Positions 8,585 through 20,256 of a stretch of DNA of 64,000 nt are shown one piece after another. The DNA is from Armigeres subalbatus (lineage: Eukaryota; Arthropoda; Insecta; Diptera; Culicidae): NCBI RefSeq assembly GCF_024139115.2, contig NC_085141.1, positions 177,642,994-177,706,993 of the forward strand, read 5' to 3'. The position numbers and the translations under genes were made by a program. Under the pieces are notes generated by a model, which saw nothing but the letters and a program-made list of their open reading frames with translations, ran no database searches and was not told where the DNA came from. The number at the start of each line of letters is the position of its first letter. Within the stretch, counting starts at the first letter, position 1.

Positions 8585-11404
8585 GGGCTGGTAGCGGCCA
8601 ATGCCGCTCAATATAATGACTTTAGTGACCAAAGCTGGCGAAAAAAAGACCAAATAGTGACTTTCAGTTTCAGAAAAGTGACCAAATAGTGACTCAGTTG
8701 CAGAAAAGTGACCAAATAGTGACTTTCAGTTTCAGTTGCAAGTACGATGAGACGAAATCAAGCGTTTTTGAGTCGAAGGAGAATCTTTTTTTCGTAATTT
8801 GTGACGGAGAACATCTTTCACTCACCACTCTCTCATAACGAACGAAGAGAAACGAAAATCGTGCACGCTAGCTTATCTACTCAGGGACAGGGCTGGCATA
8901 CTCCTCAGAGTAGACGAAATGTGCGTGTCTATTGCACTCCTCAAAAAGACCGCAGAGAGTGTGTTTCGCTTATCGCTCATTCTTTCTCTTCCACAACGCA
9001 GTGAGTCCTCTTTGTGTTTCTACTCTGCATCGAATGCATTTGTCAGACACGAAGAGTTGAGGATAAATGATGAAATAAACACACCGTGTTCCTCAATGAG
9101 TTTTGACAAAACGGTGAATCAAACAGAATGAAAATAAACATTGTCAAAGAAAGTTAAACGTAGCTGTTGATACTATTTATGCGTAATAAGATATTTTTGT
9201 GGTTGCTAGCTGTTGGGATGTCTGTGGGCAAAGAAGCAATTGTACTACTAGCATTATTCCGCCCCACCTGCTTTAAAATAAGTTACTGACGAGACGATTT
9301 CTAAATACAATTTCTATCTGGTAATCTTGGTAAATATAAAGGTTCTAAATTCGGAACAAAAACAGAAAACATTGAACTTATATAAAGTTCCATTATTTCA
9401 TTTCAGCGTTAATTTTTTTCTAGATGTCATGCCATCATGCCCAATGTACTCCTGCTGTCCTTCAGAATAATGTTCACGGCCGTATGAAAGTTTTCACACA
9501 AATTTCATTGAAAAACACTGTTTATTTTGCACAATTCTGTGTAAAATAGTTTTAGAAAAGATTTATGATTTACGCCAAGCTAAAAATAAACAGTTTTAAT
9601 TCCCCTTCCGTCTCCAGGCGAATAAAGGTTGCATGAAGAAGAAGCCGAAAGATATTATTAGAAAAAAATGGCACGGGAAAGCACTCGGTGAAATTTATAA
9701 AACTCTTCTCACAAATTCTAGACATCAGTGCAATATCACAGAATAAAATTCAAAATCGAAATTATGTGTTTTTATACAATATAAGGAAAGTTCATCCCCG
9801 TACTGCTAACCAGGCTTGTAAAATGTCATCTGCATGTCATTTGACTAATTTGTTCATAACTTTCTTCAGAAGCCAAATTTATTCCATAATTTTAGATGTA
9901 CTCATAACGCTTGAGTAGGGCAATATTTTTGTCCAAGGGTACATTGCTCTAAATATTACATATGAGGCTGGATAGTGAAAACTCTCCAAAATGTCACGTG
10001 TCATTTGACATAATGTCATTTGAATGACATTTTGCCTCCCACGCCTCAGATTACATATTTACAGCAATGTCTTGTTAGACAAAGTTGTTGGTACATTTAA
10101 GCGCTATAAGTTCGTCATACCTCAGGAATGATGGCTACCTTCAGAAAAAAGTTCTGGGAAAATTCTACAACCGAATGCAAATGACATTTTACAACACTGC
10201 TGCTAACTGCATTTAACTAAATTGCTTCTAGAATTTTCGAGAAGCGTTTTACAAATTTAACCGTTTGCTTTCCCGGGCCATTCCTGTCAAATATCATTTT
10301 TTAGCTTCTTCATCTTCTTAATCTTTTTTATTCAATCTTTATTCGCCAATATAGCATGGAGCGCCAAACTTTATTATTTCTAACTGAGACGTTAGTTAAC
10401 TAATTTTCAAAAGCGAAGTATGTTTGTGTTCTAAAAAATTTCAGTGAGCTTCATAGAAAACGAAATCGTTTCCAAGAATATTGCACTAAGTGGCACAACT
10501 TTGTGCTGGCCCAGCTCACACCGGAATGATTCTCTCACTCTTCGTCTTCGTCCTCACTCACCGTGTTGGCTTTGTTACACGATGAGTATCAGCGTCACTC
10601 TCTGTGGTGTGTATTAAAATCTCCTCATTGTGCACAGTGTGTGAGGAAATGCCAGCTCTGCTCAGTGACTAAGTAATATTGTATTGCCATCTCTTTTTAT
10701 CCAACGGAAATTTTACCAAATGTCAGTCAAAAGCAGGACTACTCAAAATTATGACGAATGTGTGGTGGTAGTCTGTAACTGTTGTTGTTATTGATACATA
10801 ATTAATTTTTTTAGAGTGCTGTCAAAAGTCGATTTTGAAAATATTCGGAACTTCCAAGAACTTGCTTTAATGAAATTAGAAAGGTGCTCTCCGAACTTTT
10901 AAATATTTTTCCTCCAAAATACGCAGATTTTCCGATCATTTGGCTAGAGGATCTATTAGCAAAATACGCTATAACAAAACTACTTTAGTTCTTGATAAAC
11001 AAGAGAGGACCAAGTCTCCCAAGGAATCAGATATCCCCACCTTCCCCTATTGTAGAAAGTTAAAAAAATTAAAATTTAAAAATCAAAATCGGCAGGTCTT
11101 CTGCTTGCATGACCATATACCAATTTATAAATTCTGACGTAAAACACCTTCAATTAGCTACTGGTGAAATGCCAATAAGAGCAGTGAGTAAAATGGCTGG
11201 CGATGTTTCAGAGCGATCATTTTTCCAAGATCCGTTATTTCATTTCCGCCATGGACAAAGCATCATCGGACGGAAACATAAGGCTTCATTCAAAAATCTT
11301 GGTCAATGGTTTCAAAATAGTTGAAAATAGTGAGTTTTTGCGGAAAAAAGTGACTTTAGTGACTTGAGGTCGAAAAAAGAGGCTTTGTGACCCGCTACCA
11401 GGAC
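8585..11404. mobile_element. 2.8-kb TIR element (hAT-like) inserted in a SINE
   Basis: The ends read GGGCTGGTAGCGG on the left and, inverted, GTCCTGGTAGCGG on the right. A 10-base direct repeat TGCATTCGTA flanks both ends; 8 of those bases may be the true TSD, as in hAT elements. GTGACTTTAGTGAC-type words cluster just inside both ends (AGTGACCAAATAGTGACTTT three times at 8640-8740), like subterminal binding sites. No transposase was seen; the 60-70-codon frames inside are not convincing. Confidence 0.7.
9612..10362. repeat. Degenerate foldback inside the 2.8-kb element
   Basis: GGCGAATAAAGGTTG near 9618 with GGCACGGGAAAGCACTCGGT at 9670 is matched in inverse complement by 10260-10350 (GGCGAATAAAGATTG, GGCCCGGGAAAGCAAACGGT). 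The arms continue with TGTAAAATGTCAT-type text towards the centre. Arms are about 250 bases and clearly diverged. Confidence 0.6.
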
Positions 11405-11414
11405 TGCATTCGTA

Positions 11415-11580
11415 TATCATGAGACTAACATGGTGATACTTTTATGCCCAGGAAAGTCGAGAAAACTTCCAACCCAAAAATATCCTAGAATGGACCGAGA
11501 ACCGAACCCAGCCACCTTCAGCATGGTCTTGCTTTGTAGCCGAGCATCTTACCGCACGGCTAAGGAAAGCCCCTTAGTCG
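11415..11580 (-). mobile_element. Feilai-type SINE, right piece
   Basis: Continues the SINE broken at 8584. ATCATGAGACTAACATGGTG, then TATGCCCAGGAAAGTCGAG, the B-box region (inverse of GGTTCGGTTC) and GCACGGCTAAGGAAAGCCCC, the tRNA-like head read on the minus strand. Confidence 0.75.
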
Positions 11581-11696
11581 GGTACCTAGTTCTCAATTAG
11601 GAACTGTGGGAGTGAATCACTAAGTTTAAAGACGACTATAAGCTAAATAGCCTAAATGTTCCTTATCGAGCCTGTGAAGCCAGAAATGTACTTCAA

Positions 11697-11765
11697 ACAG
11701 GGTGGCTACTGAACCGGGAAAACCGGGAATTAACCGGGAATGAGATAGAACCGGGAATTTGATTG
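11697..11765. repeat. ACCGGGAAT short repeat
   Basis: AACCGGGAA or AACCGGGAAT occurs four times after CAGGGTGGCTACTG. CAGGGTGGCT also begins the element at 41461, so this may be a lone element end. Confidence 0.5.
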
Positions 11766-12205
11766 ACGCTGAATATTGTTTTCGACAGACTAAATAAAAG
11801 CTATAACTAATCAATTAACTTCTTATCTATTTTTAAACCATTTTACTGATAATTGTTTGCATTTTATTTGAAATCCAAGATTCATGAAACGCCGTTTGAA
11901 TGAGTTTTGTTATCAAATTATTTTATTTTTTTTCTCAAAAATTCCAAATTTTCGCGGGACAGTTGGATAATTTCTTCGCTTCCAGCATGAAAACAGTTAA
12001 ATCCCTTGACAATTTTAGGTCTTAGAAATCACGTCTTAACTCGAGAATTATGTTTACAGAATTGATCAATATTTTCCAAAGAATAATTTCTTTTGGATTT
12101 TCTGGAATTTCAGAACTACAATCATAAATGTAAATGTTAAAAATAAAAAAAAAAACATATAAGAACTGCATTCAATCAAAGTTAATTTTTCGGTTGTTGG
12201 CCACT

Positions 12206-12344
12206 CCGATGTGAATATGTACATTAGGCTAGGTATTGCCTTTATTATTGAGGGTCATGGGTTCGAGTCCCATCGAAGGAAAGTGGTTACCTTTAATACA
12301 CTTTAAAATCAAAATCTTTCACGTAATATACATATTCACATCGG
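12206..12344. mobile_element. Small TIR element carrying a tRNA-like B box
   Basis: CCGATGTGAATATGTA at 12206 is matched by its exact inverse complement at 12329-12344, giving a 139-bp unit. Inside lies GGGTTCGAGTCCCATC, a good tRNA T-arm/B-box sequence with its pairing stem, but no complete tRNA can be folded. Confidence 0.6.
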
Positions 12345-12576
12345 CGTTTTTCAGAGCATTGTAAATAAATAAAAACTATTCTCAAGTGTCAGAGATTTCA
12401 GAAATTTTAAGAATTATTTGTTCAGATTCTTTCTTCTTGAAATATAAATGCTTTTAAATCTGCTTAGTGTTATAGTTGAAACTGCTAAATTGTTTCTATT
12501 CAGGAAAAAACACATTTACCTCTTTTAATCTGATTGATAACACAGCTCAACAAGATTTTATCTCTAACACCAATAA

Positions 12577-14206
12577 TAATGTGTCCCTAGTAGATTTTGG
12601 CTCGCTGAATCCGAATCTGACATCAGATTTGCTCTAACACGTCGAGATTTGGAGATATACATCAATAAATGTTGTAAAATCAATGATTTAGAGCATTTTG
12701 GAACAGCCATCGTCAACCCTATAAAAAGACTTACTAGTCAATCAAGGTCCAAAATGGATCACAAACATCTAATATTTCGAAATGTGGTGCATTTTAAACA
12801 AGTTAAACATAATAAGTGTGATTTATCTACAATTTTAGTAAGTGGCAGTTATTTGAAAACGTGTGTTATGCAAGCCACCTTCGAAAACTTGTATACAAGA
12901 CTGGTTTTTTTTTCTGTGAACTGTGTTGAGAGGAAAGTAACAAGAATTCAATATAATAGTTTGTCCAAGCGAAAAAAATATATTTTTTCATTGAAGTAAG
13001 TTCTATTGGATATAAATATGATATTGTATTTCCTCTGGCGCGATAAATTTTCAATAATTGCTCAAGTGATATGGTGTATTAACTGTCAATTGAAGCTCCT
13101 TTATTATGTTCATTCGAATAATGCAAGTAAGAGAACTGTACGCAGTTCTATATATTTTGATTATTCCTGCTATTTATGATCATTCCAATATTCCTATGAT
13201 ATAAATTTGGGCGGAGAACTATCCATTAGGAAAATCAATCAACGAATCGATAAGTTGCATTCGATCGTTCTTGTGTATGATTGCAGACAAGCTGAAGCGA
13301 CGTTGACGGCTACGCAACAGAAACCGGAAAACGTCAACAACCTACTTGTGCGTGGGGGACTTTTTTTTATTTTTTGATTCGCGTTGAAAATGCTGCGTGG
13401 ATGTTGCCAATGCAATTTCTTTTATCTATGGTCAGCTTATAACAGTGAAACGGGAAAAAGTTCACTAGTTTTATCAAGCTTTGTTATGTGCTAAGACGCA
13501 AAGTTATGCGCTATAAAAAAAAACTTGGGCTCCGCTCCACTTGTGTGCTGTTCACCATGTTACAGTTACCCGAGCATATGGTTGGATGATCCGCCAATTC
13601 TGCACTCTGACATTTCTCTAATTTAACAACACAACGGCATGAATGAGAAAATTTACGATGAAGTTACAAAATGTTTAAGTTTCAACTTACTTTCCGAGTG
13701 CTGGAATTTATTGGTAGTGGATCTAGTAGAGGATTTGAATTTGTTCAAATTGCAACCCGATCTCTTTCCTTGTTGATTACTAAGAAAGGAACATTCTGCA
13801 TCATCATGTTCGCACTATATTCTAGCATATATATCTGGTCACATGTTGTTGATTTTTTGGTGGCTTCGAACTGATGGTGATGACGTTTGCATGCAAGTTT
13901 TTGAAACGGACTTGCATGTAATTTTTTTAAATTAATTGCACTGAACAAATTCAAGGAAAACCGAATAGAAAACGATTGTAACGTGCAAATCTGATGAAAA
14001 TTCATTAGACCAGATGTGCTTTTACCGTTCCGGGTATTGATTGACCTAAAATTATGTTTATATACTACATGAAAGTTCTTCGAAAAATGCCAATTTCTTC
14101 AAATTAGCGGTATTAATCTAGCTATATATCAAAATTTGGACGTGTTAGAGCATATCTGAGGACAGATTCGGATTCAGCGAGCCAAAGTCTACTGAAGACA
14201 CATCAA
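12577..14206. mobile_element. 1.6-kb element with long terminal inverted repeats
   Basis: TTTGGCTCGCTGAATCCGAA and TTGCTCTAACACGTCGA at 12597-12650 return inverted at 14130-14190 with few changes, giving arms of about 85 bases from a GTGTC start. The interior has no domain I recognise; the 116-codon plus-strand frame (12649-12999) overlaps one arm and shows no known motif. Confidence 0.7.
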
Positions 14207-14315
14207 TTGGTTCTGAGGACCCACAAAAGGTTAAATTTTGTTCCTCTGTGTAATTTTAGAAAATTACATCAGCATTACAGAATTTCCCAAATATCACATA
14301 TCATCCTTAACTTAA

Positions 14316-14536
14316 GGTCACTCCTGACAGAATCCAAGTTTCAAAGTGCTCGCGTTTTCGGGGGCACACCACTCGATACGGAAGCAACACACAACTGTTA
14401 TTTTTATTTTTTCACGCATGCTGCGACGCAGCAAAGCTGAATCAACAAAAATGACAGTTGTCCGCCGCCTCCGTATCGAGTAGTGTGCCCCCGAAAACGC
14501 GAGCACTTTGAAACTTGGATTCTGTCAGGAGTGACC
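14316..14536. mobile_element. Palindromic MITE flanked by TTAA
   Basis: GGTCACTCCTGACAGAATCC starts a 221-bp unit whose two arms of about 80 bases are almost perfectly inverse (both hold GTGCTCGCGTTTTCGGGGGC). TTAA borders both ends (14312-14315, 14537-14540), the target duplication of piggyBac-type elements. Overlapping frames on both strands are palindrome artefacts. Confidence 0.8.
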
Positions 14537-14759
14537 TTAAAATGTCAAATTGGAATCTTGAAAGTATATTTGAATTAAAGAATTATTTTCGGACACATGG
14601 TGGTCTATGAATCCATTAGCAATATTCAATTTCTTATAAAATCCTGTCCCTAAAAGCATAAAACCATTTTAAAATTTGCTTGGAAATTCTCAGAGAAATC
14701 TAACAAAAATATTTCACTAACCAGAGCTTCGTCTTTATTGACGTGTTGCCAATGTGATA

Positions 14760-15029
14760 GGGGCGCTCCTTAGCCGTGCAAGACAATGCTGAGGGTGGCT
14801 GGGTTCGATTCCCGGTGCCGGTCTAGGCAATTTTCGGATTGGAAATTGTCTCGACTTCCCTGTGCATAAAAGTATCATCGTGTTAGCGATGAATGCAGTA
14901 TACGAATGCAGAAATAGTAACTTGGTTTAGAAATCTCGCAGTTAATAACTGTGGAAGTGCTTAATGAACACTAAGCTGCGAGGCGGCAATGTCCCAGTGA
15001 GGGATGTAATGCCAATGAAGAGAGTAGAA
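14760..15029 (+). mobile_element. Feilai-type SINE with 12-bp TSD
   Basis: The tRNA-like head (TTAGCCGTGC, then GGTTCGATTCCCGGTGCC as B box) is followed by GGCAATTTTCGGATTGG, CTCGCAGTTAATAACTG and a GATGTAATGCCAATGAAG tail. The exact 12-mer GCCAATGTGATA stands on both sides (14748-14759, 15030-15041), as expected for LINE-driven insertion. A third copy of that 12-mer follows at 15059. Confidence 0.85.
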
Positions 15030-15202
15030 GCCAATGTGATATAATAGAATGTGATAGCCAATGTGATAAGGAATGGAAACGATCTGAAATTGAACCCATG
15101 GCCTCTTATGACTGCCAAGCCTGTTAATTAAAAAGGGTTCACAGCGGAGTTTTCTTAACAGGCGCTTCATTAACATATTACCATTCTGTTTTCTTTGATT
15201 TA

Positions 15203-16769
15203 AGGTACAGTGGGGCAAGTGGATAAAGGAAATCGTATATTTCATGTTCATCAAGTCATAAAAGTTGAATATTATATTCAAATTGATCATATTTATGACA
15301 TAACGAATTGTCTATCCAATCTTTATATGCCTGCGAACAAGATCTTTGAAAAATACTTCTAGGACTCAAAATATTTGAAAACAAAAAAATCGGTTTCAAT
15401 TTTTCACTTGCCCCCTCCTGGGTAAGTGAAAAAATGATTTTAAAAGAGGATTTTTCAATATAAGAACACATTTTCTGTTCATATATTTCATTCAAATGAT
15501 AATTATGCTGAATAGAACATAACTGTGATCTGTTGTGATGCTTTTTGACACTTCATGAAAGTCAAAGGGCACTAGAGTGCCTCCATTAAATTATTTTTAT
15601 GCTTTTATGTTTTCTTCACTTGAATTTTTTGAGATCTAATATCTCATTTCCATTTGTGTCTAACACTACTTTCTATTTCAGGTTTATAGTAAGATAATGA
15701 ACCTTGGCGATAATGCAGAGAAATTATCTTTGAAATATTCATCAAACCTGGAATCATATTGTGCTTCATTAACAATCCACTTATGATTTCAGTAGAAGAG
15801 TCTACATTAACAAATAAATAAATTTTATAAATTTCAACCAAATCAATCATAATTGTTGATATATTTGCCATAGAAGTGGTTCTTGTATTTAAGCTATATA
15901 AATAACATTTTTTCACGAATTATTTATCAAACATGGATTATTTAAAACACTGACACGCTTGGCACTTTGGGTTCCTGATTTAGTATTACCACGTATCACT
16001 GTAATAACCAAAAGCCTTCGAATGAGTTCGAATTGCTATCATTTGTTTATATACGTTTGTGTTTGGAAAAATAGAGAAATGCATTCAGTGTCAGAAAATT
16101 TTCACTTGCCCCACCCATGGTAAAAAACAGGCAAAGCAATAACTATTTTTTTCAAAATTTGTATGTGTGTGTAAAGTGTAAAGTGTGTAAAGATGGAATC
16201 TAGAATATAGGTTAGGTTACGATGGTCGTTGAATACAGTAAATGTTTTACCTTCAATCAAATGCCCAAACAATATTACGGTAAGCACATTGTAATACGCT
16301 CAAACCAAATCTAGAGTAGTGAAAATCTTCTTTGCTTGGAAATGGCTTAGCAGGGCATATAATTTTCGGCGGGCATATAATTCTTTTTACCATAAACATC
16401 TTCTTCTTCTTCTTATCGGCATTACATCCCCACACTGTGACAGAGCCGCCTCGCAGCTTAGTGTTCATTAAGCACTTCCACAGTTATTAACTGTGAGGTT
16501 ACTAAACCAAATTACCATTTTTGTATTCGTATATCATGAGGTTAACACGATGATACTTTTATGCCCAGTGAAGTCGAGACAATTTCCAATCCGAAAATTG
16601 CCTAGACCGGCACCGGGAATCGAACCCAGCCACCCTCAGCATGGTCTTGCTTTGTAGCCGAGCGTCTTACCGCACGGTTAAAGAGGGCCCCTTCAACCCC
16701 TGATCAACTTTTATGACTTAATGAACCTGAACTATACGATTTCCTTTACTCATTTGCCCCACTGTACCT
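15203..16769 (+). mobile_element. TIR element A (AGGTACAGTGGGGCAAGTGG ends), TA target
   Basis: Both ends carry AGGTACAGTGGGGCAAGTGG or a near copy, inverted with respect to each other, with TA outside (15201-15202, 16770-16771). The left 900 bases are a diverged inverse copy of element B (17931-20867). A SINE is inserted near the right end. Only short frames (60-90 codons) exist, with no transposase motif visible. Probably a non-autonomous Tc1/mariner-type element. Confidence 0.75.
16400..16692 (-). mobile_element. Feilai-type SINE inside element A
   Basis: Full-length copy read on the minus strand: tail TTCTTCTTCTTATCGGC at left, CAGTTATTAACTGTGAGG, ATCATGAGGTTAACACGATG, the inverse B box (CACCGGGAATCGAACCC) and the head ending GAGGGCCCC at right. 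Confidence 0.85.
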
Positions 16770-16771
16770 TA

Positions 16772-17930
16772 TCGTTGATCTATTTGCTGCATGTAGTTGA
16801 AGAGCAGAAGACGCAGGCGGTTTACTCTGCTGGTTGTCGTAATAATTGATACATCTGATTCCAACGAGAAATCGAATATGCGAAGTTCGATCCAAGATGT
16901 GAAGACGATGGCATGACTAAACTGGCTCGTCTATTTCCGGTATATCCTAGTGACAGTACATGGGCGGCTCTTTAGTTTTTTTTGACGACCGGTAGCTCCA
17001 CGAACTCCATCGCCGTACTTACTATTGTCGTTTTCGTTTTTGCGGTGTAGCTGCACCGGGTGTACACTTTCTGCACTGAAATTGTTCGTTTTTGGTTTTC
17101 ACTCTACACTCAAACCACACTTTTTCGTGCACCGTACGGAAAGTGTACCACGCATAAAATCGAGAGTGCTGCTTGTTCGAATGGTGGTGTTACCAATACA
17201 GCCGCATGTCACGTGCTTGTTGCTGTCAAATTCTGTTTTGTTTTGGCTTCGGCTTTGATGTGCCGGGTGCGCGTTGGAGTTAGATTTTTTAATAAAGTGG
17301 GAATGGTAATTGCGCGTTTTAATTATATTTATCTAATGTAAAATAAATAAAAATGTAGTTTTATGTATGTCATAAGAAAAGGATAATTAAAAACAGTGTA
17401 GGACATTTACTAATCGATTAGTTTATAAAAGTTAAGTTTATAAAAGGCGATGAATCAAGGCAAAAGAAATTGCTTACATTCAACCAGTTGTATTGTACTA
17501 ATTCATGCTATTAAATTTTATACTTTCATTACCTTGACCATCGGTTTGAATATATTATTAGTCATGAAATTATTCTAATAAACAAGTTTTTTTTTGTGCA
17601 ACTTGAAAATAGTTCCAAAATTTTGAACCAATATCAGAACTTGTTCTTCGAAGTATCTTTTGGAAAAATCAACTAGCTTGAGGTGAAGAATCATTCCATA
17701 AACTCTTTTGAATTCCAAGTTTTTGGTATTTGCAAAGGATTTTCATAACATTTTCAGATTTTGAATATTCAGCTTTGATCTATTGAGATTTTGTTGATTT
17801 TTATTATCTAATGACTCAATAGCAATAATTACAGTCTAGCTTTGCTATCTCACATTGTATTACATGGGTCACGTTTTAGTTGAGCCTTTGCTGATTAATC
17901 CATGGAATTGAAAACGTATAAGGTACAGTG
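16772..17930. other. Intron DNA between elements A and B
   Basis: Little recognisable. 17025-17100 (CGTTTTTGCGGTGTAGCTGC, then GTGTACACTTTCTGCACTG) is related in inverse orientation to 21880-21945, so it is a dispersed repeat. The two overlapping plus-strand frames at 17025-17341 show no family signature. Confidence 0.4.
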
Positions 17931-18736
17931 GGGTAAGTGGGTTCACTGATGAAGCACAGAATTATTCAATTTCACTTCACTATCATACAAGGTCATTCAA
18001 ATCAATGCGTTGAATAAGTGAAACATAAAATAATGAACCATTTCAACATGCGAGAGTAAAAGTTTATTAACCTTTCAAGTTTATCTTTTGCACAAGTTGT
18101 TTTGCGTGTCAATAAATACAAATATTTTTTTTTAGTGCATTGATAAGTTGGTTTTCTTTGTAGTTTTGAATTCATGAACATCAACATCAAAAAATTCTAT
18201 ATTCTCTATTTTTCCAAACACAAATAATTTCTATTAAGCGTATATAAACAAATGATACCAATTTGAACTCTTTCGAAGGCTTTTGGTTATTACAGTGATA
18301 CGTGGTAATACTAAATCAGAAACCCAAAGTGCCAAGCGTGTCAGTGTTTTAAATAATCTATGTTTGATAAATAATTCGTGAAAAAGTGTTATTTATATAG
18401 TTCAAATACAAGAATCACTACTATTGCACATATATCAACAATTATGATTTATTTAGTTGAAATTTATAAAATTTATTTATTTGTTAATGTAGACTCTTCT
18501 ACTGAAATCATAAGCGGATTGTTAATGAAACACAATATGATTACAGGTTTGATGAATATTTCAAAGATAATTTCTCTGAATTATCGCCAAGGTTTTTTAT
18601 CTTACTATATAAGCCTGAAATAGAAAGTAGTGTTAGAGACAAATGGAGATGAGATATTACACGTAAAAAAAATTAATGTATTTTATTATTAAGATTTCTA
18701 ATACTTTTTTGCCAAAGCAGGCGCTTAATGACATGT

Positions 18737-20256
18737 AGAGTAGAGTGGGGCAAGAGTGCGCGTGGGGTAAGAGTACGTTTTCGATTTTTTGAAGTAATAA
18801 AAAAAGATAAACTAGCAGCATTGCATCAGTTTGACAGGTATTCTGGCCAACTATTATCATGTGTAATTGTAAACGATTTGAATAAACAACAAGGGAGATA
18901 TGGAGTTAGATAACTTTTTGATCATTTTGCTAAAAATAATTGGATTTCCGCAACTAGTATTTCATTACCATATATACGTTCAATCAGGTGAACATTATAC
19001 CATTTCGATAACCTATTGTATAGAGTACTTTATGGTACAGAACACCAATCCGGTTGGTTTTCCAAGAAGTCAAAACCATTACTTGAATAATTTTTGGGAC
19101 TGTGGGGTAAAAGTACGCAGGAACCGGTGGGCCAAGAGTACGCATATGAATCTTCAAGTTATGATGTCAAACCCGTATCTCCGCCTGAAATAAGACTTCT
19201 TCCAAAGCGTAAAGATCCACAACCAAAAAAAAGGGACAGAATTTGAAATTATCACAAGTTTTTAGGATAAGTTTAAGTAATTCGGTGTTAGAAAGGACTT
19301 AGCGAACAAAGCACTGAAGCGAAATAATGAAATGGTATGAAGACTTGTTGTACACCTAAACATAGTACGAAAACACAATTTCATCTAAATGATAATTTCA
19401 TTTAATCAAAAGAAACATTCATAAATTACTCAACGTTTAGCTGGGAGGGGTTGCGAGATGTGTGACGATCCATATAATTTTTAGAGGATTCATACAAATA
19501 GTTTAAGATAGGGGGGAGGGGTGATAAAATAGCCAAATTTTACGCTACGTGATTGGTACGCCACACGAAACCTGATATATATTTTTACCCTTGTAGGTTT
19601 TTGTATATATAAAAAAACAATGGTTTTTCGTATGAAAGTGCACATTTTTAGGACCCCCTCCCCCTTTAAGAATTACGTAATCTTTAAACATTCCCTAATA
19701 TATGCCCATTAAGGGTCTGTCTCAATTGGATAATTAAACTGAAATTAAACTTAAAAGTGACATTTCAATAATTATCAAATAACCCTGCTCGCAGAGCAAG
19801 ATTACTTTTGACAGATATCGAATCATTTTGCATCGATGTCTTATTGGAATTGCTGGGCAGCACCAGCGATTCTTATTACCGGGTTATTTGCTAATTTTCG
19901 AACTGTCACTTTTAAGTTTAATTCTCCAAATGAGACAGACCCTAAACATCAATTAAATGTTATTAACTCTTATTTGTGTTAATATATACTAAAAGTACAT
20001 GATTGGATAAATGCGTACTCTTACCCCACCCGATGCGCACTTTTACCCCACCGGTGGGGTAAGAGTGCGTTTTTCACTTGTCTTGCAATAAGGGTTCTAC
20101 TAAAACGAATCTCAATAATTTCAATATTTTTTCCACTGGGTAACATAAAGGAAGAGTATATGAATCATCGACACTGATTTGATATGTAGAAGCTTGCTTC
20201 ATAAGGGCCACATGATCGATTGAAAACTAAGTGCGTACTCTTGCCCCACTCTACTC
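18737..20256. mobile_element. TIR element D inserted in C
   Basis: Ends GAGTAGAGTGGGGCAAGAGT and its inverse at 20237-20256, TA outside (18735-18736, 20257-20258). The word GGGGTAAGAGTACG and variants recur just inside both ends (18757, 19105-19140, 20010-20070). Size 1520 bp including one nested MITE. No transposase motif was seen in the 60-97-codon frames. Confidence 0.8.
19713..19942. mobile_element. PIF/Harbinger-type MITE inside D
   Basis: GGGTCTGTCTCAATTGG opens and its near-inverse closes a 230-bp unit. The inner arms share AAACTTAAAAGTGACA. TAA stands on both sides (19710-19712, 19943-19945), the three-base TWA target typical of PIF/Harbinger. Confidence 0.8.

Noticed and set aside
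12240..12295. tRNA gene
   Set aside because: Only the T-arm/B-box part is tRNA-like; acceptor, D and anticodon stems are not formed.
12649..12999. 116-codon plus-strand frame
   Set aside because: It begins inside a terminal inverted repeat and shows no family signature; likely chance in AT-rich DNA.
14760..14830. Functional tRNA gene at the SINE head
   Set aside because: The head is a decayed tRNA relative attached to a SINE body with a TSD.
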